From positions 1-64,000 of the forward strand of contig JAKSZP010009486.1 of assembly GCA_022478985.1 (NCBI GenBank): a DNA stretch of 64,000 nucleotides. Direction: 5' to 3'. This DNA comes from Massospora cicadina. Lineage: Eukaryota; Entomophthoromycota; Entomophthoromycetes; Entomophthorales; Entomophthoraceae. The notes beneath the pieces are model-generated. The model did not search any database. It was not told where the DNA came from and saw only the letters and a list, made by a program, of their open reading frames with translations. A program made the translations under genes and the position numbers. This document shows, piece by piece, positions 56,690 to 64,000 of this stretch. Position 1 is the first letter of the stretch. Every line of letters starts with the position of its first letter.

Positions 56690-57829
56690 GCCAAATATGC
56701 TGTTGTTCTCGCTAAGAGCGCCCTGAATCAGGAGGACTTATCCAGGGGTTATCACATGAAGGATGAGATGGTGTGGTTTCAGGGGCGCCTATGGGTTCCT
56801 GCTGGACCACTGCACCTGGAGATCATCCAGGACCATCATGACGGAATTACTGTTGGTCATCCTGGGAAAGCAAAGACCTTGGAGTTGATACGATGCACTT
56901 ACAATTGGAAGGGCTTGCCTGTTCAGGTAGGGCGTTACTGTAAAGAGTGCCTGATCTGCAATCAAATGAAACCCAATCGGCAACCTTTAGCAGGGTTGTT
57001 GGTACCAGTCCAAAAGGCTATTGGGCCCTGAACTTCCTTATCAGTGGATTTCATTGTGGAGTTACCCGTTTCAGATGGGTATGATGCAATCATGGTTGTG
57101 GTGGACCGTTTTACAAAGTTTGCCCACTTTATTACTTGCCAAACAACTATAACTGCTGCTGAAATAGCCAGGCTCTTCGTCGCCCATGTATTTGCGCTTC
57201 ATGGGGTTCCTCAAGAAATCATTAGTGACCGGGGACCCCAGTTCACCTCCATCTTTTGGAAAGAGTTGTGTAAAACTCTTCAGATTCCCCCTTGCCATTC
57301 AACTGCTTATCACCCCCAATCAGATGGGCAGACTGAGCGAGTGAACCAGTGCTTGAAACAATTTCTGTGTTGTTACACCACCGCAGACCATTCAGATTGG
57401 GTTCCTCACCTTCCCTTGGATCAGTTTAGCTACAACAACACTTTGCATTCATCAGTTGGTTGTTCACCTTTTTTTGCTAACCATGGCTTTAACCCTGCTT
57501 TTAACATGGAGCCCAGCTGTGGTTCCAAAGTGGAAGCGGTGCTGAACTTTGCTAAGACTCTCAAGAAGGTCCATCAGGGGGTGTCCACAAGTTTGGAGGC
57601 GGCTATGCTGGTTTATAAGGAGAATGCCGATGGAAAGCGCCGAGTGGGTCCAATATACAAGGAAGGGGATCTCGTGATGCTTGATGCTCGCAACATCCCA
57701 ATCAAGCAGCCATGCAAAAAGCTGGGTCCAAAGAGGATTGGTCCTTACCGTGTAGTTAGAAAGGTGAGACATGCCTCATACCAGTTGGATCTTCCCTCCT
57801 CGTTTCATAATCTTCTCTGTTTTTCATGA
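56690..57829 (+). pseudogene. Integrase of Gypsy-D
   Basis: HHDGITVGHPGKAKTLELIR, YCKECLICNQMKPNRQ (HHCC), a stop at 57029 (TGA where Gypsy-C has TGG), then an open 261-codon frame with SDGYDAIMVVVDRFTKFAHF, EIISDRGPQFTSIFWKELC and YHPQSDGQTERVNQCLKQFL: the D, D, E triad is complete. LDQFSYNNTLHSSVGCSPFF and PIYKEGDLVMLDARNI, RIGPYRVVRKVRHASYQLDL are the C-terminal part. Confidence 0.9.
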
Positions 57830-58106
57830 AAGCAAGCTGCCATTGTTTGAGGGTCCTCCTCCTGTGAGTCCTGAGGCTTATCTTGTGGATGGAGCACCGG
57901 AATGGGAAGTGGAGGAAATAGTAGCCTCCCGCCGGGTTAAGCGATGCCTTGAGTACCTGGTATCCTGGAAAGGGTTTGACGCGGCAGAGAACAGTTGGGT
58001 GCCAGCACGGGATTGTGTACATGCCCAAGACCTGATTGAATCATTTCATAATCGTTTCCCTGAGGCTGCAGGATCTCAGCCTAAGCTGGCCTTTGCTGCT
58101 ATGTAA
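57771..58106 (+). pseudogene. Chromodomain of Gypsy-D
   Basis: HESKLPLFEGPPPVSPEAYL, then EWEVEEIVASRRVKRCLEYL, VSWKGFDAAENSWVPARDC and AQDLIESFHNRFPEA. A full chromodomain. It is one frame away from integrase because of a single shift near 57825. It ends in a normal stop before the purine tract. Confidence 0.9.
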
Positions 58107-58184
58107 TTGCCACCAGCACATAAGAACTTCTCCTTAGCAAATGCCCCTGGAGGGGGGTGGAGCCCAAGAAGGAGGAGAGGGTAA

Positions 58185-59077
58185 TGTCATGGTTGAGTAA
58201 CATATTAGTAGGAACTGATGCTAGAGATAAGGCTGGGCGACAGGAGGCCCAGAAGGTGAAACTTCAGGCTCTTCCTGACCTGAAACACACCTTAGATCAA
58301 CGATGGATGCAAGCCAAGCATGCCCAGGTTGATACTAATGGGGTGCAAAACGCCCAGCCTCTTATCTTAGCCCAGGCACTGAAACAAATGATTTACATTT
58401 CAAACAAAGATGGTTCGATTCAGTTAATTGAAGAACAGGGGTTCAAATCCCAAACAAGTTATGAAATTTTGAGTTCAGGTAAAATATGGCTTCAATCGAT
58501 TACTCAAGCAAAGGCACTTTTGGTGTATTTATAAAAACGGATGGAAGCGGCTGTTTATTGGAGCTTCAAGGCTTGGGCGCACTTCCACAGAGCCTGAATT
58601 TCCCCAACCCACTTTAAATATGGTTTTTGCAACCAACATTACTTGTTGGTCGACTTTCTTTAAATAAAATACCCATTATTTTACGTTTACTTATGGTTCC
58701 TTGGGCTAACTTGGTGGCGGACCTCTTTGGGGAGGTCTCCAACTATGTGGGCCACTACCTTTTATCACAATTCAGAAAAATCCTCGATGATCCCTTGGGC
58801 TGGCTAGGTCCCCTCCAGATCTAGGCACCCAAGCTCCCTGACGCCAAGTTACACTTGATTATGGACTCTCCTCTGGGATTCACGCAAGCTGTTATGTTCC
58901 TAACTTACCTGGTTTTATATGTTGCGTTTTACACCCTTGCCTGGGGTACCTTTTGCACAGGCCCCGTTTAAGGTGTCTTCTTACCCTTTTTCTTAACGGC
59001 TAGTTCCCTAGCAATGTGGGTTTGCATCCCACATCACCTACGTTGGGAACGAGAGAGTTACACGCACTCTCTTGACA
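58185..59077 (+). repeat. 3' LTR of Gypsy-D
   Basis: 893 bp. Followed by GGTAG. Frames inside (58157-58534) are LTR sequence. Confidence 0.9.
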
Positions 59078-59082
59078 GGTAG

Positions 59083-59303
59083 CTTGGGGGTGGGACGGAC
59101 TGCTGGCAGTTGATGGCATCTTGTGCCCACCAGGAAACCTCCAGAGAACCCATTGATTTGTTTTAGGGGCTCTGGATTTCATGGTCGATTTCCTCAAGCT
59201 GCTCACAAAAAGGTCCCCTCTTGAAAAGGTCGTTGGTCACTGCACGCCTGCCTTGACAGTTCAGGTCTAAAACTTGCCAGGATTTCATTTTACAAGGAGG
59301 TAA
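59083..59303 (+). other. Internal region of LTR-F, right part
   Basis: Non-coding, GC-richer than surroundings, ends with the purine tract and TAA before the LTR. Together with 52102-52243 it is all that LTR-F carries between its LTRs. Confidence 0.6.
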
Positions 59304-60048
59304 TGTAATGATTGACAATCGTACATGAATCTCATAAGGTTAAAATTGAGATTTGTGTGCTTCAATAGTTGCAATCTCATTATCTCTAGTAGGATTTTCC
59401 TATTCAGGTTGATAACAAAATAAAATAAAATTAAATAAAATATTTTATTTAATTGGTTGTGCATCCTGAGGTTCCCCTACACTTCTCCGTCGAGTTGCCT
59501 GGATGGTATCAAATCCAGAGGCTTTTGCGCCTCTCAATACCCACAATTCATTTAGCCTTTTTAGGAAAAGTATTTCAAAGCGAGGTAAGCCACATTGGAC
59601 CTCACTTTGGAATTCTATTCTGAATTTTAGTCTACTTTCAATAAAGGCTGCTATTCGCTGGATTTTTTTATCTAATTTATTTATATAAGTAAGGAGGTTG
59701 GGGGATGCAGATGGTGGTGTGATGAGGAGGGGAGGAAGGAGGTGGACGCGCCAGGATCCTCTTGAGAGTGGCCCTTCCCTGGTGAGAGGGGAAGGAGCTG
59801 GAGTGGCCTAAGGCGACAGAGGCTGGTTGACCACACCTCGGCCAGGTAACACTGAGGCGACAGAGGCCATAGGGATGCACCTCAGTCTGGGGCCCAAGGT
59901 GACAGAGGCCAGTGCACCGCACCTCAGCCCAGTATGCCCAGCAATGCCGTCCATTTGGTCAGGACCATTTGGAGTTGGTACGGCCACATATGGGGGTGGT
60001 GGTTTAGGACTGGTGGCGGACTGGGCCTTGGGAGCCCCGTCCATTACA
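59304..60048 (+). repeat. Right LTR of LTR-F (745 bp)
   Basis: TGTAATG...CATTACA, seven-base perfect inverted ends, followed by TTATG. Includes the same three ~42-bp tandem copies (about 59811-59935) as the left LTR. Confidence 0.85.
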
Positions 60049-60378
60049 TTATGGAAATGCTGATCAAGTTACAAATGGAAGCCTATTCCACCAGCTTTGC
60101 CAAGAAGATTTAAATCAGGCAGCCAACCAAAAATATGGAGTGGACTTCGACTGTTTGCTGTAGGAGATAATTTCTTATTCCATGATTAGAATGGATTTGG
60201 GCGAAAAAACAAGCTCTCTAATATCTGAGCTGGGCCATTTGAGATAATTGAGAAGACTGGCATGGACGCCTACAATATTAAGGCCCCTGTGAGGGGGGTC
60301 AGATTATCAACCAAGTTCACGCGAAGTTTCTTTGAGCCTATAAGAAGTAAGAGCATATTGTCCAGTCAAAGGGGGTAA

Positions 60379-60858
60379 TGTTGAGAAGTTGATGTGACTG
60401 GATGATATGCTACACATACCAGCGGATCAGAATGAGAATTGAGATGAGTCTCAAGATTGATGGAAAAGGTATATGAGAAGTGAATCAATTGAAGTGTTGA
60501 CCATTTTATGAAACAAGGGAAATTATGCTGAGATTTTGAGATAAATGAGAACTATTATAAAAGAAAGCATGAATAGGAGACTGCTAAGCGAGGATGCATC
60601 CAGCTTGGAGGACCGAGATTTAAAGAGTTGAATGGAGAATTGAGGAGGAGGTCTTTCTTTTCTTTTAGTAGCTTGTGGCAGATAATTCTGCAAATTATTA
60701 GAAGACTAATAAAAGGTCGATAGGGGTGATTGCTCCATATATCCTTTTTTAGGCTTTATTAGAATTGGCGATCTTCATATCATCCAATTTGGTTGCTCAG
60801 TGGCTAACACCCTGTATACTGACTCAGCGGAGTCAAGCCTTTACGTTGAGAACTAATT
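60379..60858 (+). repeat. 3' LTR of Gypsy-E
   Basis: Preceded by CAAAGGGGGTAA. Starts TGTTGAGAAGTTGATGTG; its end is mutated (AACTAATT against AATTAACA). TCTTG follows. Confidence 0.85.
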
Positions 60859-61303
60859 TCTTGTAAAGAGTCAAAACAGCTCACATAGTCAAAATTTCTC
60901 AATGGGACATAGTTTTACATAAGTGATAGGGGCATGCCAAGGGACTTGGAGGGTATGATTATTAAAAGCCATAATAAGATAAAGATAAATTTCCTATAGA
61001 CGATATTCAAAATCACTGGGCATGTCACTGCTTCTTTGATTGAAGCGTTTGGGTGTCCACTTAGATCTAAAATTTGATTAAGAAGGTGAAATCTGGATCC
61101 CCTTATTCCAGAAAAACTTGTAAGCCAGATGATATCGTGATAGGATGAGGGACATACAGAGGGATCTTATTTTCAGTTTCCATAGCATCCAAGGGTAACA
61201 TAGTTTTTCCCTCTAAGACTTGGTATTCAACTTCACAAATGGAGGATGGGTATGTGAGGAGACATGTCCTTTTTGGGCTCCTGTACATTTAATGGGGATC
61301 TTT
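60859..61303 (-). pseudogene. Protease-RT linker of Gypsy-B
   Basis: The minus strand reads SYHDIIWLTSFSGIRGSRFH and NYVPLRNFDYVSC before the Gypsy-E target site, then continues at 43469 into NFKDFLEKYDSI. No diagnostic catalytic motif lies here; assignment rests on position and continuity between protease (63560) and RT. Confidence 0.5.
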
Positions 61304-63219
61304 TTCTTTCCACTCAATAACACATTTGAGCAAATTTAAAATTACAGAAGAACTAAACAATTCTGAAAAACTGACACACAGCAAAGCACCAAAGCCTCGG
61401 CCCTACCACCTGCTGCTCCAAAATGGGGCAGCGGCGAAACCCCCTAGCATCTTCCGCTCAGCAGGGAAATCCTTTTAAACCAGATTGAACAGCCCCCAAT
61501 TCCTCGGGTCGATACAGTCCCCCAAAGATCTCTCCCTTCACCTTTCACATTCCCAGACGGTGCCTCATAGCCCCATTGAGCTCCCCCAAAGCAAGGTGCA
61601 ATTCAGCATCTGGGTTGAATATGGCAACTTGTTCCTCTTCTATGACAAACAAATTTGAGAATTAACCCAGGCGCTTATGCAGCCTGCAGGCTTTATTGAC
61701 TTCTGCCCTACAAGAGGATTTTCAACCTTAGCTTCACTTGCAAAGTCAATGCTGCAATTTCAGCCAATATTCCCCTGGTGTTCCAGGAAACCCACATCCC
61801 AACCACTCGCACCCAGTTGCCTGATGACACCACTCTTATGGTTCAATTAACAGGCCTCCCCACCCAACTCCCCATTAAAACTTTATACAACAAAATAATA
61901 GCTGGGTTGTTTCTATATGGTGCTGACTCCATTTTTACAATTTGTGGTTTCCAAAAGAGCCAACTGACTTGCGGGCCCTTATGCGTTTGCAATCATATGC
62001 TCAATATCAAACAAAATTACATTTTGATTCCCCCTTACACTATTGTCCCCTCTGCCCCAACCCTTTCTGGGCCAGAGTAGATAAGGGGCGCACAATCTGC
62101 CCCATTTGTTTCAACCTGGACCACTAAAAGCAGCGCTGCCCCACCATAGCCCAAGCTGGAGCCCACTCGCTTGACTCCCCCATGATGCTCTCATTGCCAA
62201 CATAAATTTTTTTCAAATGGGACACAATCTCCCTCCCCCTCCACCCAAAATGGTAGATGCAACTGCCATGGATATAACTAATAATGAACCTACATGTCAA
62301 ACCATCACTCCTACTCTAACTAATCAGGAGCCAGCATAAACCCCATTAATTTCAAAAAACCCACCAGTTACCCAATTCAGCACACAATCATATGCTGATC
62401 AACTAATCATCTTCAACAAAAATTCCTGGGATTATTTGGAGGAAGTGGATGATTCATGAATCCCATCTCTGACTCAGTTGAGGCTCCAGGCCCCAAAATG
62501 TACCTAAATGCAGATTATGCGACTCAATTCCCAACTCGCCATTATGCTCTATGCTCTGATGCTAATAAATTATGAAGTGACCACCAACTCACCAAAGAGG
62601 CTGTTGCCTCCCCAAATTGTCACCCCTTTAAAAGGTCGTAACAAAATCAGTCTCGGTCTTGATCAAGGGGTACCTGCCCCTGTCCTTCCCCCCATGCAAC
62701 AAAATCATAAAAAGATTTCCTCTGATTCCACCAAGTTTCCACAAGGCAGTACAAAAAGTTGCGATGGTCACAAAAGTTGGTCCAAGACCCACATTACCAG
62801 CAACAACATTGCCACCTTTACCACACTACCCAAAGTTTGCCTCAAGGATGAAAAAACCCCATCAGAATACATCACAACCCTCCTCATAGCTAAATTTGAG
62901 TTCTCGAGCAACTCTGATACCTTGACCCCCATTTTGAGGATGCACCCATGCCCAAGCTCTCAGCGCTCTGCTGTACACTGTCTGAAACAGAGGAGGAAGA
63001 TGAGCCTCCCAATACCAACTCACACTCACCATGGATGCATAGTGGTTTACTGCATCTGACCTGTTTGGTTCATTTTTATTTTTATTTTTTGATTCAGTTT
63101 GAGTGATATGATCATCTCTTTCTGTTCATTAAATTCTATCTTAGTATGAGTTTTGCTCCTTGGAGCTCGGTATTGTTTGTCCCCTGGTCAGCTTGCCTCA
63201 GTTAGTAAAAAACTTTTGA
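61304..63219 (+). mobile_element. LINE-4: LINE with ORF1 and 3' end but no ORF2
   Basis: From about 61423 the plus strand carries ORF1-like frames ending in a CCHC knuckle (CPICFNLDH to RC, 62098-62139, with TAA at 62125). Frames 62508-63059 and the 3' segment CCCCTGGTCAGCTTGCC (63180-63196), the conserved LINE end, follow. Endonuclease and RT are missing, so it is an internally deleted copy. A loose repeat (TTTTGATGGGGAGTT against ATTTAATGGGGATCTT) may be the TSD; borders are approximate. Confidence 0.6.
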
Positions 63220-64000
63220 TGGGGAGTTCAAATAATAATGGGATCTGATACCCTAGTAGGGACAGGTATTTTTCTTTGTGGTCAATGATGCAGTTAAACT
63301 CCCACATCAGTTGGACCCTAATAAGAAACTCATAAGTATTGTTTTCTAATGCAAGGTGGGGCAGTAATTAAAAGTTTCCCAAATCAAAGGGTTAAGGCAG
63401 AATAGGCTCCTATCGCCCTAGTTGAATATTTACCGGCTGTCCTATATTCAGCTTAGTGAATCAAGTCTGGAGCCATTTTTATCTTTTGGATAAGTTGGGA
63501 GTAAATTACTGTTAAGTGGGGAACCAGTGTAAATTATCGTCAGGACTTTAACCTTATGTACTACTTCCTTTACTAAAACCAATGAAGATCTGAACAGGGA
63601 ATTAACAGCTAGTAAGCTGTCATCAGGGGTTTGTATTAAAGCAAGCGGAGGTTTCCGCCGTGGCCAATCTCAGGGTTGTACAGTGCATTTGTAAGTTTTA
63701 TCTGCCAGTGCTTGGTTTTCCATAGGAGAGCTGACCGCTAAAATTTGTTTGGATAACTGACCAACATAAAAGTAAGAAAGCTAGAGCTTTTTATTTCCTT
63801 GAATAGAAAAAGGTCATCAACTTCTGCAGGCGCAGCTAACATAAAATATCCTGAAGTGCTGGGAATAGAACTAAAGCTATAACAAGGGTCTTGAGGCACT
63901 TTATTTTCGTCAGCATAGGGAGCCTCTTGCCCTATACTGACTGATCTTTTGCTGACTTACGTTGAAGGACGTGTCAAAAGTCTACAGTGTGGTTGGTTCT
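63220..64000 (-). pseudogene. Protease and end of gag of Gypsy-B, cut by window edge
   Basis: Near 63560-63500 the minus strand reads KVLTIIYTGSPLNSNLL, corresponding to KxRxIVDTGSPVNxxxxxL of gypsy protease; the catalytic Asp is Tyr (GAC to TAC). NCIIDHKEKYLSLLGYQIP (63300-63240) is downstream. The rest to 64000 should be Gag but shows no knuckle I can confirm. Confidence 0.5.

Larger units (their letters stand above)
52244..59077 (+). mobile_element. Gypsy-D: best-preserved chromodomain gypsy element
   Basis: LTRs 52244-53142 (899 bp) and 58185-59077 (893 bp), both TGTCATGGTT to CTCTCTTGACA. TSD GGTAG at 52239-52243 and 59078-59082. Gag, protease, RT, RNase H, integrase and chromodomain are all present, with only a handful of stops and two or three frameshifts. 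A purine tract AAGAAGGAGGAGAGGG precedes the 3' LTR. It is the youngest insertion by nesting (inside LTR-F, inside Gypsy-E, inside Gypsy-B). Confidence 0.95.
51360..60048 (+). mobile_element. LTR-F: non-autonomous LTR element, host of Gypsy-D
   Basis: LTRs 51360-52101 and 59304-60048 begin TGTAATG and end TTACA (CATTACA on the right). TTATG stands at 51355-51359 and 60049-60053. After removal of Gypsy-D and one GGTAG copy the internal region is about 363 bp (52102-52243 plus 59083-59303) and encodes nothing. It resembles TRIM/LARD-type elements: LTRs intact, all proteins missing, total about 1.85 kb. A purine tract ACAAGGAGG precedes the right LTR. Orientation is set by that tract. Confidence 0.8.
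43475..60858 (+). mobile_element. Gypsy-E: complete gypsy element with nested LTR-F and Gypsy-D
   Basis: LTRs 43475-43957 and 60379-60858, flanked by TCTTG (43470-43474 and 60859-60863). Gag, zinc knuckle, protease, RT, RNase H and integrase follow in order. Integrase is cut at 51359 by LTR-F and resumes at 60049. It is related to Gypsy-A in capsid, protease, RT and primer site. The two LTRs differ considerably, so the copy is old. About 8.7 kb without insertions. Confidence 0.85.
13269..64000 (-). mobile_element. Gypsy-B: oldest element, split into six pieces, runs off right edge
   Basis: Minus-strand gypsy domains appear in order from the right edge leftward: protease (63560-63250), protease-RT linker (61303-60859), RT start (43474-43353 and 42881-42643), RT body (35487-34990), RNase H (34900-34440), integrase start (34250-33945) and integrase core and C-terminus (14165-13269). 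The gaps are exactly filled by LINE-4, Gypsy-E, LINE-3, Gypsy-C and Gypsy-A, each with target duplications (approximate for LINE-4). Removing Gypsy-C (GTGGC) restores an RT frame through the DYR-x-LN motif. Pieces total about 5.7 kb in this window. Neither LTR is identified. Confidence 0.8.

Overview
The window looks like transposon-dense nuclear DNA of a filamentous fungus. The evidence is chromodomain-type and other Ty3/gypsy LTR retrotransposons, an apurinic-endonuclease LINE family of L1/Tad type, tRNA-derived SINEs, and one reading frame resembling a Pho85-type (PCL/Pho80-like) cyclin. No bacterial operons, rRNA or intact tRNA genes, or CRISPR arrays were seen. The phylum cannot be fixed from the sequence. 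Several catalytic Asp codons are lost at what would have been CpG sites, which suggests CpG methylation and deamination.

Layout. 1-3466: degraded minus-strand gypsy element (Gypsy-I). 3467-6971: AT-rich, gene-free sequence with an irregular array of long repeat units and two SINE insertions. 6972-7667: cyclin-like gene, the only plausible host gene. 9106-12815: decayed plus-strand gypsy of the same family as Gypsy-I (Gypsy-H). From about 13.3 kb to the right edge the window is one nested complex. The oldest element, Gypsy-B (minus strand), is cut into six pieces (13269-14837, 33780-35487, 42643-42881, 43353-43474, 60859-61303, 63220-64000) and runs off the right edge.

Elements inside Gypsy-B: Gypsy-A (14838-33779, TSD GGTGT), which itself carries LINE-2 in gag (22932-27005, 17-bp TSD) and LINE-1 in its 5' LTR (about 27546-32822); Gypsy-C (35488-42642, TSD GTGGC), which carries an inverted-repeat DNA element that in turn carries a SINE; LINE-3 (42882-43352, 19-bp TSD); Gypsy-E (43475-60858, TSD TCTTG); and LINE-4 (about 61304-63219). 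Inside Gypsy-E lies a non-coding LTR element, called LTR-F here (51360-60048, TSD TTATG), and inside that lies Gypsy-D (52244-59077, TSD GGTAG). Reading frames of the outer elements resume across the insertions, which confirms the order. All polyproteins contain stops or frameshifts. Gypsy-D is the best preserved.

Less routine items: a coherent plus-strand reading frame of about 330 codons opposite to Gypsy-A inside its 3' region; the non-coding LTR-F element; a SINE tail shared by two copies with exact TSDs; a repeated inverted-repeat family; and an N-terminal Gag module conserved among otherwise different gypsy families. Element names (Gypsy-A, LINE-1 and so on) are labels for this window only.
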